A DNA stretch of 64,000 nucleotides from Actinacidiphila alni (GTDB taxonomy: Bacteria > Actinomycetota > Actinomycetes > Streptomycetales > Streptomycetaceae): the NCBI RefSeq assembly GCF_900112845.1, contig NZ_FONG01000015.1, positions 1-64,000 of the forward strand, read 5' to 3'. The position numbers and the translations under genes are program-made. Below the pieces are notes generated by a model. It made no database searches and was not told where the DNA came from. It saw only the letters and a list, made by a program, of their open reading frames with translations. Shown one piece after another: positions 25,912 to 34,658 of the stretch (positions are counted from its first letter, which is position 1; each line of letters starts with the position of its first letter).

Positions 25912-27258
25912 TCACAGGCCGCTCCCCCGGTTGGCCAGCCAGCCGAACAGGCCGAAGACACCGGCCGCCAGCGGCAGGCTCACCACGACGAGGAAGGTGG
26001 CGGCGGACCCGGCCCACGCGGGGCGCTCCTGCTCGACCGGGCGCAGGGCCGCACCGAAGGCGAGGAAGAGCCCGACCGCGACCAGCACCACCCCGGCGGC
26101 GAAGGCGGCCATCGGACCGGCCGCCCGCGAGTCGACCAGATAGCCGGGCACCCGTACGGCCAGGCCCAGCAACCCCACCACCCCGGCGGCCAGTTGGGGC
26201 ACCACCGCGGTCAGCACACGGACCGAGCCCGCCTGGAAGAGCAGCCCGACCGAGACGCACGCCACCAGCACCAGGCCGTAGACGCCGTCGAAGAACGTCA
26301 GGGTGAGCAGGGCGGCGGCGAGCACGGTCCCGGTCACGACGCTCAGGAAGGTGAGCAGTCCGTTGCCCCGGCGGACGACGGCCGCCACGTCCGCGTCGTC
26401 CAGGGCCGCGGCGCCGGTGTCGGGGCCGTCCGGCACCAGGACCGCGATCTGGCTGGTGATCCGGGGCAGCAGCCCGGTCACCAGGAACAGCGCCGTCGCC
26501 ACCACGGCCGCCGAGCCGGCCGGCCCCGCGTGCAGCGCGGCCAGCGGCACCACGAACAACGCGGCCGCCAGCGCCAGCAGTTGGAGGATCACCGTGGACG
26601 GCGCGGGCAGCGCGACCACCGCGGCGAGCGCGCCGAGCACCGCGCCACCCGCCGCCAGCATCGGCGTGATCACCGCGCCGTGCACCGGCAGCCCGAGCCC
26701 CGTGCAGGCCAGCAGCGGGCAGGCCGCCAGCGCCAGGAGCTGCCGCATCGCGCGCGGCAGCGGCCAGTTCTTGCGCTCGGCGTACCACGCGATCAGCGCG
26801 CAGCACAGCGCGGCCGGGCCGAACAGCAGCGCCCACAGGCCCGCGACCCGCTGGGCACCGAACCAGACGGCCGCGCCGACCATGAACAGCAGCCCGGCGC
26901 CCAGCACGCACTGGGCGCGCCTGCGGGCGCTCCACAGGCCGCTGTCCTCCTGGGCCCCGGCGATCTGCTCGTCGAGGTCGGTGACCGTCAACTCGCCGAG
27001 TTCCGCCGCCCGTTGGTCGAGCAGGTACAAGGTGGCGCCGTCCACGATGCCCGCCGCCGCGAGCGAGTCGTCCAGCGCCAGCGACGGGCCGCCGGGCTCG
27101 GCGAGCGACCAGACCGCGGGCATGGCCTCGGACTCGGACTGGCCGCACATGGAGGCGAGCCGGGGGACGTACTCGGCTATCGGGGCCTGCGCCGGGAGGG
27201 CCAGGTCGACCCGCCTGCGTTCGCCGACCACGGTGACCCGGCAGCGTTCATCGGGCAC
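25912..27258 (-). CDS. eccD: T7SS integral membrane protein EccD
   Basis: A 448-residue membrane channel component. Residues 1 to about 90 form the cytoplasmic ubiquitin-like YukD domain (CRVTVVGERRRVDLALPAQA, then DDSLAAAGIVDGATLYLLDQ). About 10-11 transmembrane helices follow (CVLGAGLLFMVGAAVWFGA, ILQLLALAAALFVVPLAAL, GLVLVACVSVGLLFQAGSV and others). EccD lines the inner-membrane pore of the ESX complex. Its partners EccB and EccE are not encoded here. The ATG is adjacent to two WXG100 genes upstream. Confidence 0.95.
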   Translation of the reverse strand: MPDERCRVTVVGERRRVDLALPAQAPIAEYVPRLASMCGQSESEAMPAVWSLAEPGGPSLALDDSLAAAGIVDGATLYLLDQRAAELGELTVTDLDEQIAGAQEDSGLWSARRRAQCVLGAGLLFMVGAAVWFGAQRVAGLWALLFGPAALCCALIAWYAERKNWPLPRAMRQLLALAACPLLACTGLGLPVHGAVITPMLAAGGAVLGALAAVVALPAPSTVILQLLALAAALFVVPLAALHAGPAGSAAVVATALFLVTGLLPRITSQIAVLVPDGPDTGAAALDDADVAAVVRRGNGLLTFLSVVTGTVLAAALLTLTFFDGVYGLVLVACVSVGLLFQAGSVRVLTAVVPQLAAGVVGLLGLAVRVPGYLVDSRAAGPMAAFAAGVVLVAVGLFLAFGAALRPVEQERPAWAGSAATFLVVVSLPLAAGVFGLFGWLANRGSGL

Positions 27259-27333
27259 GGACGTTTCCTTCGGTGTCGTACGGTGCGGCCGTTCGGCCGC
27301 GGGTGTTCACGGGGGTGGCCGCGGACCGTGGAC

Positions 27334-27648
27334 TCAGTGCCGCCAGGTGGAGATGTTCGACCACTCGGCGTCGCTGTAGTTGTTCCAGTTGACCTGCATG
27401 GCGTGCGCGATCCGGCCGAGCACGCCGTCCGGGCCGAACAGGCCGTCGGCCGCCAGGTCCCACTCGTTCTGCATGTCCTGGTAGTACGTGGCCGCCTGGC
27501 TCTCCCGCCAGGCGTCCGTCAGTGGCGCCAACTGCGTTTTCAGCGCCTGGAGTTCGCCGGAGATCTCACCGGCCCTGGCGTTCAGCGTGCTGCCGGCCGC
27601 CGCGAGCCCCTCACCGACGTAGATCGGTGTGCCATCGATGTTGGCCAT
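27334..27648 (-). CDS. WXG100-family protein (104 aa)
   Basis: Helix-turn-helix protein with LTDAWRESQAATYYQDMQ at the turn (WxE instead of WxG) and a C-terminal NNYSDAEWSNI, giving YSDAE (YxxxE). The ATG at 27648 is 6-7 bases after GAGGAGGG; the preceding TTG is not needed. It lies 20 bases downstream of the next WXG100 gene, a typical heterodimer-encoding pair. Confidence 0.9.
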   Translation of the reverse strand: MANIDGTPIYVGEGLAAAGSTLNARAGEISGELQALKTQLAPLTDAWRESQAATYYQDMQNEWDLAADGLFGPDGVLGRIAHAMQVNWNNYSDAEWSNISTWRH

Positions 27649-27668
27649 CAAACCCTCCTCGGCAGGGG

Positions 27669-28034
27669 TCAGTTGAAGTTGGTGCCGGACGGCGCCTTGG
27701 GCAGGTCCTCGCCGAGCGCGGCGAGGTTGGTCAGGTTCTGCTGCTCGGACTGCTCGTAGTTGACGTAGTTGCCCTGGAGCCCCTTGGAGATGCCCTCCAG
27801 GGCGTCGTGCAGCATCCGTGCGTAGATGTCGTACTCGGCCATCAGCGTCTGGAACTGGTTGTGGGCGATGCCCTGCCAGCTCGCTTCCAGACTGGCCACA
27901 TAGGTCTTCAGCTCCGCCAGCTGCGTGGAGATCTCCGCCGCCGTCGAGGCCGTGTTGTTGGAGGCGTTCGCCAGGTATTCGGGAGTCACCCGGTACGTCA
28001 CGCCGCCGACGTTCACAGAAGGCTGGTCAGCCAT
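27669..28034 (-). CDS. WXG100-family protein (121 aa)
   Basis: Partner of the following gene. It has a canonical WXG turn (VASLEASWQGIAHNQFQ) and NYVNYEQSEQQNLTN with YEQSE (YxxxE). An N-terminal strand (VNVGGVTYRVTPEYLANA) precedes the helices. The start is the ATG of MADQPS. It probably pairs with the 104-aa protein as an EsxA/EsxB-like dimer for export. Confidence 0.92.
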   Translation of the reverse strand: MADQPSVNVGGVTYRVTPEYLANASNNTASTAAEISTQLAELKTYVASLEASWQGIAHNQFQTLMAEYDIYARMLHDALEGISKGLQGNYVNYEQSEQQNLTNLAALGEDLPKAPSGTNFN

Positions 28035-28073
28035 GGTGCGGTCCGCCCTTCTCGCGTTGCCCCGGCAGTCAAG

Positions 28074-28102
28074 CACCGCGGCCGGCCGGGCCGGCCGCGG
28101 TG
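28074..28102. terminator. Terminator between the ChW protein and the WXG100 pair
   Basis: CACCGCGGCCGGCC-G-GGCCGGCCGCGGTG, a 14-bp palindrome between 28144 (stop) and 28034 (start). It separates the surface-protein unit from the WXG100/eccD unit. Confidence 0.6.
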
Positions 28103-28143
28103 AGCAGCACGTGGGCAGCTTCTGAACACAACTGCCTCGCGCG

Positions 28144-29379
28144 TCATACGGTGAAGCGCACCGCGTCGAGCCAGCGCGAGGCGTCCAGCGTGCCGCCGAA
28201 GATGTAGTTGTCGGGGGTCTGCGGGGTGTCGCAGCCCATGCCCTGCCACGGGCCGCCCTTGCTGTACGTGTTCTGGCAGACGGTGCCCTTGGCGCCGTCC
28301 ACGCTGATGCCGAAGCCGCCCAGATTCGGCGCGTCCTGCGAGGGCGTTCCGAGCGTCAGATCGGTCCCGTCCGACACGGTGATCCATGGCTTGTCCCACC
28401 AGCCCTCTTTCTGCCGGTACGCGCTGCCGGAGGTGCCGTGGGTGCCGGCCACGGCGATCTGGATGGCCTTGACGCTGCGGTTGTCCGCCTCGGAACCGGC
28501 CACCGCGCCGTCGCAGACGGCGAGTTGCCAGCCGAAGTGCGCCACGTACACCCGGTAGCAGATGTGCTTGCCGGGGTCGCGCGCCGTCAGCCGCAGGACG
28601 GCGGCCGAGGCGGAGTGGTCGTCGCCGGGCATCTGCGGGCCGGGTCCGAGCGGGATAGGCGCCTTCTGCGGCGCCGGGGCACGCCGGGTGCCCGGGGTGG
28701 CCGAGGCGGGCGGCTTCGCCGGCGTCATCGGCGTCCCGGTTCTGGCGGCCGCGTGCTTTGTGGGCTTGGCGGTCGGCGAGGCCGTCGTCTTCGTGGGCGT
28801 CGGCGTGGGCGTGTGCGTCGGGGTCACCGGCGGGCGCGTGGCGCTGCTCGCGCTCGCCGCCACCGCCGCCACGTCGTCCTTCTTGTGCCCGGACCCGCCC
28901 GCCGCCCAGGCCGCCAGCGGCACCGCGAGCAGCACCACGCCGACGAGGGCGGCGGCGGCCAGCAGCGGCTTCCGCGAGGGCGGCCCTGAGGGCGGTTCCG
29001 CGGGGGCCGCGACGACGGTGGTGGCGGCGGCCTTTCGGGGGGCCTCGCCGGAAGTCTCGGCAAGCGTCTCGGCCGGTGCCGCGGCGAGTGCCTCGGCCGG
29101 CATGACGGTCGTGGCCCCGGGCTCGGTGCCGGACGTGGTGCCGGACGTCGCCTCGGATGCCGTGCCCGACGCGGGGCCGGGCCCGGCCGCCGGCGGGGTG
29201 CCGCCGACCGGGGTGGAGGAGGTGCCGGGGCGCGACGAGGTCTCGGCGCGGGGCGTCGCCGGTGTCAGCGACGCGTCCGGGCCCGCCGCGACCGGTCCCA
29301 GCGTCACCGCCCGGCGCACGGAGGGGCCGCCCTTGGGCCGCGGAGTGCCTTCGGGCTCGGGGCGGGTCTGGCTGCTCAT
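28144..29379 (-). CDS. Membrane-anchored protein with ChW-like C-terminal domain
   Basis: A 411-residue protein: a Pro/Thr/Ser/Ala-rich cytoplasmic half, a transmembrane helix (about 150-170, PLLAAAALVGVVLLAVPLAA), a PTHTPTPTPTKTTASP wall linker, then an extracellular domain with YVAHFGWQLAVCDGAVAGSE and ADNRSVKAIQIAVAG, like the clostridial hydrophobic-W repeat, and a further Cys pair (TVCQNTYSKGGPWQG, MGCDTPQTP). Surface binding is expected; the ligand is unknown. The ATG overlaps the stop of the upstream gene by 4 bases (ATGA), with GAAGGAGAAC upstream. Architecture is parallel to the ricin-type protein at 7490-8398. Confidence 0.75.
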   Translation of the reverse strand: MSSQTRPEPEGTPRPKGGPSVRRAVTLGPVAAGPDASLTPATPRAETSSRPGTSSTPVGGTPPAAGPGPASGTASEATSGTTSGTEPGATTVMPAEALAAAPAETLAETSGEAPRKAAATTVVAAPAEPPSGPPSRKPLLAAAALVGVVLLAVPLAAWAAGGSGHKKDDVAAVAASASSATRPPVTPTHTPTPTPTKTTASPTAKPTKHAAARTGTPMTPAKPPASATPGTRRAPAPQKAPIPLGPGPQMPGDDHSASAAVLRLTARDPGKHICYRVYVAHFGWQLAVCDGAVAGSEADNRSVKAIQIAVAGTHGTSGSAYRQKEGWWDKPWITVSDGTDLTLGTPSQDAPNLGGFGISVDGAKGTVCQNTYSKGGPWQGMGCDTPQTPDNYIFGGTLDASRWLDAVRFTV

Positions 29380-32300
29380 CGTTCTCCTTCGGGCTGGTCG
29401 ATCGGTCGGGGGTGCGGGCGCGCCTGCGGCGGGTGCGTGGGCGGCGGCCGATCGTCGCCTCCTACGGGCCCGGCGCACCGCTCGGGCCAGCTCCGTTCCG
29501 CACCGGCGGGCAGACCCGCGTCGAGGACGGCCTTCAGATGGCCGAGGGCGGCGAGGTCGCGGGGGCTCAACTCCCGTGCCCCGTCCATGTACGCGGTCGC
29601 GTGCGCGGGCAGCTCCCGCAGCAGCACGACGGTGGTTCCGGCGGGGGCTTTCCAGGTGCCCAGCACCCGGAAGCCGGTGCCCGGCGCGAAGACGATTCCG
29701 TCCGGCGTCCGCCGCCCGGCGCTCGACCAGATCGCGTAGCGCGGGGTAAGCGTGCCGTCCCCGGCCGGGGGCCTGGTCAGCGCCGCGACCGGCGCCGGGT
29801 CCTGGAGCAGTGCGCCCGCCTCCGGGCCGCCGCCGTCCGCGGCACCGCCGCGCAGGGCGATTCCCCGGTACGAGGGCAGCCGGCGCAGTCCGGACGCGAC
29901 GCACGCGGCGTACGGTCGCAGCCACTCCTCCCCCGCGCGCAGCCCGCGCACCAGCTCCCGGTGGTGCAACGGCCCCTCCTCCGCAGTGAGATACGCGTGC
30001 ACCGCGGCCAAGTCGGCCCGCGCCGCCTCCCGTTCGCCCCCGCGCAGGCCCGCCACCGCGGCGAGCATCGCGTCCGCCCCCCGCGCGTGCCGCTCCCACT
30101 CGCCCCCGGCCATCCCCCGAAACCCCGCCCGCTCCCCCGCCCCGCTCACATACCCGGGCCCCACCGCCGGCCCCTCCCCCAACGGCCCTACGGCACCCAC
30201 CCGTTCGGCCGCGGCCCGGGGCCCGGCTCCCGGCGCGGCTTCCCGACCGACACGCGGCATCACCGGCGCGGCGGAGGACGGTATGCGGACGGGCGCGGCC
30301 CCGGAAGCGCTATCCGGCGTCGGGCCGGCCCCGGAAGCGGCGTCGGCCGCCGGACCCGACGCGGAAGCGAGATCCGGCGCTGGCGCTTCACCCGGACCAA
30401 CCTCAGACTCTGGCTCCGAACCGAGGCCGGAATCGGGGCCCGGCACCGAACCCGCCCGGACGGCACGATCCAGCGCGGACGCCTCACCCGGGCCGGCTTT
30501 CGACCCCGGTCCAGGTCGCGGTTCGAGCGCGGCGCCCGGCCCCGACCCCGCGCCGGGCGTGGGGTCCGGCGCAGGCGCGAGGTCGCGTGCGAGCGCCGGG
30601 ACCCGGCCGAGGTCCGGGGCGGACAACGATGCCGGGCCGGACGACGGTTGCCGTACACCGTCCGGTACGGACACCGGCCCCGGTTCCGAACCCGCGCCGG
30701 GTATGGGGTCCGGCGCAGGCGCGAGATCACGTGCGAGCCCCGCGACCGGGCCGCCGTCCAGCGCGGACAACGATGCCGGGCCGGACGCGGCCCGAGGCTC
30801 AGGCACGGCGTGCGGAACGGACATCGGAGCCGCGCCGGGCGACGACTGCCGTACACCGCCCGGAACAGGTACCGACCCCGATTCCGGTACCGCGTCGGGT
30901 ACGGGGTCCAGCGCAGGCGCAAGGGCGCGTGCGGGCCCCGCGACCGGGCCGGGGTCCGGGGCGGACAACGATGCCGGGCCGGACGACGACTGCCGTACAC
31001 CGCCCGGTACGGGCACCGGCCCCGGTTCCGAACCCGCGCCGAGTGCGGGGTCCTGCGCGGGCGCGAGGTCGCCTGCGGGCCCCGCGACCAGGCTGCTGCC
31101 CGGGGCGGACAACGATGCCGGACCGGGCGACAGCTGCCGTACACCGTCCGGAACGGGCACCGGCCCCGGTTCCGAACCCGTGCCGAGTGCGGGGTCCGGC
31201 GCAGGCGACAGGTCACCTGCGGGCCCCGGGCCCCGGGCAGAGTCTGGGGCGGACAACGATGCCGCGCCGGGCGACGGCTGCCGTACACCGGTCGGGGCCG
31301 GGGCGGGCTTCAACTCCGGTGCGGGGTAAGGGAGAAGGGCCGGGGCGGGGGTGGGCGGCTCGTGGGTGGTCGTGCGGTGGTGGGGGACCTCGGGGGCGGG
31401 GCGCGGCTTGGCTGCCGCGGGTGGTTGGGGGGCCGGGCCGGGGGCCGTGACGTAGCGGATGCCGCGGACACCGTGTTCGGCGGCCAGGCGGCGCAGGTCC
31501 GCCTCGCCGCCCGCGGGGCGGCCGCGGACCAGGAGGGTGGTCCTGGCGCGGCCCGCGGCGCCGAGGCCGGTCAGGAGGCGGGCGAGGGCGGACAGGAGCG
31601 AGCTGTCCAACCGCCGGCCGGGGGCGCCGAGTTCGACCGCGCAGGTCTCCGGGTCGACGGCGGTGCCGACGAGCGGGGGCCGGGGGGCGCCCTGGGCCCA
31701 CAGGGCGAGGCCCGAGCGGGTCACGACGGCCTGCCAGCCGTCGGTGAGCCGTACGGTGCCGGGCTCCGTACCGGCCGGGAGCCAGTCCGGGGCGTGGCTG
31801 CCGAGCAGGCGGGGCAAGGGAGTTCGCGCGCCCTTCGGCGTCGGCAGGCAGGCGACGGCCGTGACGTACGGCTGCCAGGTCGGTTCGCCGTCGCGGCCGA
31901 TGAGCGTCGGCCGGGGCGGTGCGCCGGGCGGCGCGTGGTCGGCGAGCAGCGGCAGGCCCGTCAGCACGTCCACCCGGTCGCCCAGGGCGTCGGCGACGGC
32001 GTGGGTGAGCCGCAGCAGGTCGACGAGGCCGCCCGGGGCGAGGCGGGCCCGGGCGCGGTGCTCCGCGGGCAGCGCCGCGAGGACCGCGGCCACCTCGTCC
32101 GCGGCGACGTCCTCCGCGTGCGGGGTGCCCACCAGGACGGTGGCGTGGCCCGGGTCGAGCGGCACGGCGAAGGACAGGTCGTCGGGGCGCGGCCCGGCGG
32201 CGTCGGCCGGGCGGATCAGCACGCCCGCGGGTATCTGCTCCACGACGCAGCCGCCCGAGGTCCGCTCCGGGACCCGGCCGACGGCCCGCTGCCAGTCGGG

Positions 32301-32882
32301 GACGGGCGCGCGCGGGCCCTGCTGGGCGGGCGGCTCGCCGGGCGCGAAGCGCCACCAATTGCCCTTGCCGCGCGCGTCCCCCCGGACGAAGAGGCTCCCA
32401 CCGGGAGTGATCAGCACGACGCCGTCCGGCGCGAGCACCTCGAATCCCCAGTCGTCGGCGATCCGGCGGGCGGTGCTGGGGCGGCCCGGCCGTTCGGCGC
32501 CCGCGCCAGAGAGCACGAGCCGGACCCGGCGGGTGCCGCGGTCGCGCAGCGAGTCCAGCAGGGCCGCGAGCCGCGGCCAGTGCCGGCCGCCGTCCGGGTC
32601 CGCCGAGCCGACGAGCACGGTGACGGTGTCCGCCTCGGCCCCGAAGGTGTGCGCCACTTCGGCGAGGGCGGCCATCGGGAAGGAGTCGTCGTCCACCGAG
32701 CGGACGAGAAGGACGCCGTCGATGTCCTCGACGGGCGGTGCGGCGGCGGCCGCCCGCGGCCCGGAAACGGAGGCGGAAGCGGAAGCGGAAACGGAAACGG
32801 TGGCGGAGGCGTGACCGGCTCCGGGAGCGGTGTGGTCCGCGCTGCCGCCCCGCCGGGACAGCCGGGAGGACCAACGGCTCAT
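29376..32882 (-). CDS. 1168-aa repeat-rich protein, T7SS-associated, with ART-like C-terminus
   Basis: Residues about 50-470 form a conserved globular part (DIDGVLLVRSVDDDSFPMAA, then GVVLITPGGSLFVRGDARGK) of a type I recall beside actinobacterial T7SS genes. Residues about 500-870 are Pro/Ala/Gly-rich with 48-residue GVRQ repeats. The C-terminus (about 880-1168) has an ADP-ribosyltransferase-like layout: LPSYRGIALRGG, RYAIWSSAGRR and IVFAPGTGFRVLG. The catalytic Glu-x-Glu expected before FAPGT is missing (PDGIV), so transferase activity is doubtful. No signal peptide. It is translationally coupled to the ChW protein, suggesting a joint role at the envelope. Confidence 0.6.
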   Translation of the reverse strand: MSRWSSRLSRRGGSADHTAPGAGHASATVSVSASASASVSGPRAAAAAPPVEDIDGVLLVRSVDDDSFPMAALAEVAHTFGAEADTVTVLVGSADPDGGRHWPRLAALLDSLRDRGTRRVRLVLSGAGAERPGRPSTARRIADDWGFEVLAPDGVVLITPGGSLFVRGDARGKGNWWRFAPGEPPAQQGPRAPVPDWQRAVGRVPERTSGGCVVEQIPAGVLIRPADAAGPRPDDLSFAVPLDPGHATVLVGTPHAEDVAADEVAAVLAALPAEHRARARLAPGGLVDLLRLTHAVADALGDRVDVLTGLPLLADHAPPGAPPRPTLIGRDGEPTWQPYVTAVACLPTPKGARTPLPRLLGSHAPDWLPAGTEPGTVRLTDGWQAVVTRSGLALWAQGAPRPPLVGTAVDPETCAVELGAPGRRLDSSLLSALARLLTGLGAAGRARTTLLVRGRPAGGEADLRRLAAEHGVRGIRYVTAPGPAPQPPAAAKPRPAPEVPHHRTTTHEPPTPAPALLPYPAPELKPAPAPTGVRQPSPGAASLSAPDSARGPGPAGDLSPAPDPALGTGSEPGPVPVPDGVRQLSPGPASLSAPGSSLVAGPAGDLAPAQDPALGAGSEPGPVPVPGGVRQSSSGPASLSAPDPGPVAGPARALAPALDPVPDAVPESGSVPVPGGVRQSSPGAAPMSVPHAVPEPRAASGPASLSALDGGPVAGLARDLAPAPDPIPGAGSEPGPVSVPDGVRQPSSGPASLSAPDLGRVPALARDLAPAPDPTPGAGSGPGAALEPRPGPGSKAGPGEASALDRAVRAGSVPGPDSGLGSEPESEVGPGEAPAPDLASASGPAADAASGAGPTPDSASGAAPVRIPSSAAPVMPRVGREAAPGAGPRAAAERVGAVGPLGEGPAVGPGYVSGAGERAGFRGMAGGEWERHARGADAMLAAVAGLRGGEREAARADLAAVHAYLTAEEGPLHHRELVRGLRAGEEWLRPYAACVASGLRRLPSYRGIALRGGAADGGGPEAGALLQDPAPVAALTRPPAGDGTLTPRYAIWSSAGRRTPDGIVFAPGTGFRVLGTWKAPAGTTVVLLRELPAHATAYMDGARELSPRDLAALGHLKAVLDAGLPAGAERSWPERCAGPVGGDDRPPPTHPPQARPHPRPIDQPEGER
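30530..31290 (-). repeat. 144-base tandem repeats (48-aa GVRQ units)
   Basis: Five units begin GVRQ(P/L/S)S and run SGPASLSAP...DLAPAPDP...GSEPGPVPVPD. Four are near 48 residues; one is lengthened by PMSVPHAVPEPRAA. The match is high at DNA level, so copy number is probably unstable. Confidence 0.85.
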
Positions 32883-33177
32883 GCGTCACCCTCCCCTAGC
32901 GTGCCGACACATGTGACGGCGCCCTCGGCCGCTCCAAGACGGCCCGCCCCTGCCCGACTTCCCGGTTCCGCACCCAACTACCGCATCCGGTAGCGCATCC
33001 GGCTCCAGTACCGCATCCGATTCCGGCCGACCCGATCCGCATCGCCCGGGCGACGGCCCCCCGCTCGCCCCCGTAGAGCGGCAACCGGCCCTATTGGTTG
33101 GGTCATTCAGGCGACCAGATATACCAGACGTCACTTCAATGGCCATCCGTACCACCAGGCGTGGCCGGCGGCCGGCT
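32883..33177. other. Intergenic stretch without a gene
   Basis: 295 bases separating the T7SS block from the EACC1 gene. The left part is GC-rich with CCGCATCC-type short repeats (about 32984-33020). The right part has AT-richer DNA (33090-33140: ggttgggtcattcagg, gatataccagac), which could hold a promoter for the minus-strand 1168-aa gene. No ORF is supported. Confidence 0.4.
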
Positions 33178-33582
33178 CTACGACGCCCCGTCAACGTGCC
33201 GGTCGGCGAGCAGCTGGATCAGGCGGGAGCGTTCGGCGGCCGTCGCGTCCGGGAGAGTAATGCGGTCGCCGCCGATCTCCAACTCGACCGTGGTGTCGGG
33301 GTGTTGGCGGGAGAGCCACGCGGAGACGGCGGTGATCAGGGTGGTGAGGACACCGCCGGAGGCGGCGAGCGTGACCAGCAGGGTCTCCCAGGTGGTCGGG
33401 TCGCCGGGCTTGGCGCCCCGCGGGGCCGGCGCGGCGGCCGGGCGGACGTCCTCGACGTCGGTCTCCAGGAGTTCGGCGCGCAGCGCCCGCGCCGCGCGCT
33501 CGATGTCCTCGGCGTCCGCCGCGTCGTCGCCGGCCCCCTGCCGTACTCGTACCGTCAGTACGGTCACCCGCTGCTCGTCCAC
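33178..33582 (-). CDS. EACC1 (effector-associated constant component 1) protein
   Basis: A 134-residue protein beginning VDEQRVTVLTVRV. It matches the EACC1 pattern: a variable N-terminal part, then GGVLTTLITAVSAWLSRQ, TTVELEIGGDRITLPDATAA and ERSRLIQLLADRH. EACC1 proteins are known from predicted actinobacterial conflict systems, where they accompany caspase- or trypsin-like effectors with EAD domains. No such partner gene is adjacent. The GTG start at 33582 is preceded by GAGGGACGGGG. Confidence 0.7.
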   Translation of the reverse strand: MDEQRVTVLTVRVRQGAGDDAADAEDIERAARALRAELLETDVEDVRPAAAPAPRGAKPGDPTTWETLLVTLAASGGVLTTLITAVSAWLSRQHPDTTVELEIGGDRITLPDATAAERSRLIQLLADRHVDGAS

Positions 33583-33685
33583 GTCGCTGCCCCGTCCCTC
33601 CGCCGTCCGGTGGGCGGCGCCGGTCCGGCGCCGCGCCCACCACATTGTGGGGGCGGCGGGCGTGCGGCGGGCCGCCGCCAGGGGA

Positions 33686-34522
33686 TCAGTCGGCGAAGGA
33701 CGTCGCCCGTGTCCGCTTCTCCCAGGCGGCGATGTCGTCGCGGACCTGGTCGAGGTGGGCGGCCACCGCCGTCACGCCGTCGTCGCCGAGCGGCAGGTGC
33801 AGCGGGGTGTCGTCGGCGTCGAGCGCGGCGAGGATGAGGGCCGCGGCCTTGGCGGGGTCACCGGGCTGGGTGCCGTCGCCGGAGGCGGCCATGGCGCGGG
33901 TGACGCCGACGGTGGCGGCGTAGTCGTCGTAGTCGTCGATCTCCGCGCTGGTGACGGCGTTGGCCATCAGCGAGGTGCGGAAGGCGCCCGGCTCGACCAC
34001 CAGCACCTTGATGCCGAGCGGCGCGACCTCGTCGCGCAGCGCCTCCGACATGCCCTCCAGGGCGAATTTGGTGCCGCTGTAGGCGGCGAAGCCCGCGAAG
34101 GACATCTGCCCGCCCATGCTGCTCATCTGCACGACCGCGCCCGAGCGGCGCTCCCGCATCGACGGCAGCACGGCCCGTACGAGGGCGGCGGGCCCGAAGA
34201 CGTGCACGTCGAAGAGCGACCGCAGTTCGGCGTCCGTGGTCTCCTCGAAGGCGCCGATGTGGGTGCGGCCGGCGTTGTTGACCAGGACGTCGATCCGGCC
34301 GTGCCGGGCGAGGACGTCCTGGACGGCGGCGTCGATCGCGGCCGGGTCGGTGACGTCGAGGGTGAGCGCCTCGACCTGGTCGGGGTGCGCGGCGACCAGG
34401 TCGTCCAGCGTCGCGACGCGGCGGGCGGCGGCGATCACGACGTCGCCCGCACCGACCGCGGCCTCGGAGATCGCGCGGCCGAAGCCGCTGTTGGCGCCGG
34501 TGACGAGCCAGACCTTGTTCAT
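33686..34522 (-). CDS. Short-chain dehydrogenase/reductase
   Basis: A 278-residue classical SDR. TGANSGFGRAI binds the cofactor pyrophosphate, NNAG is intact, and the catalytic Ser-Tyr-Lys is present as MSSMGGQ, then YSGTKFALEG. The AARR after the second strand (VVIAAARR) favours NADP(H). A typical proline-less C-terminus follows. The substrate is unknown. The start ATG follows GGAGAAACG. It is divergent from the LysR gene, a usual arrangement for a LysR regulator controlling an SDR. Confidence 0.9.
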   Translation of the reverse strand: MNKVWLVTGANSGFGRAISEAAVGAGDVVIAAARRVATLDDLVAAHPDQVEALTLDVTDPAAIDAAVQDVLARHGRIDVLVNNAGRTHIGAFEETTDAELRSLFDVHVFGPAALVRAVLPSMRERRSGAVVQMSSMGGQMSFAGFAAYSGTKFALEGMSEALRDEVAPLGIKVLVVEPGAFRTSLMANAVTSAEIDDYDDYAATVGVTRAMAASGDGTQPGDPAKAAALILAALDADDTPLHLPLGDDGVTAVAAHLDQVRDDIAAWEKRTRATSFAD

Positions 34523-34658
34523 CGTTTCTCCGTGGTGTGGTGATCCGTAGGGCCGGTGGTGATCCATAGGGCCCGTGGTGATCCACAGGGCCTGTGGTGG
34601 CCTGGGATCCAGCCTGCCGAGGCCGCCGTTGCCCGTCCAAGACCTGTCGTGATAACCC

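Noticed and set aside
25806..25961. ATG-initiated extension of the beta-helix/AAA protein
   Set aside because: It overlaps the eccD end, has no ribosome site, and the extension is made of low-complexity repeats; kept as an alternative only.
24178..27759. 1193-codon open frame opposite EccD and the AAA gene
   Set aside because: Shadow of the membrane and ATPase genes; no signal of its own.
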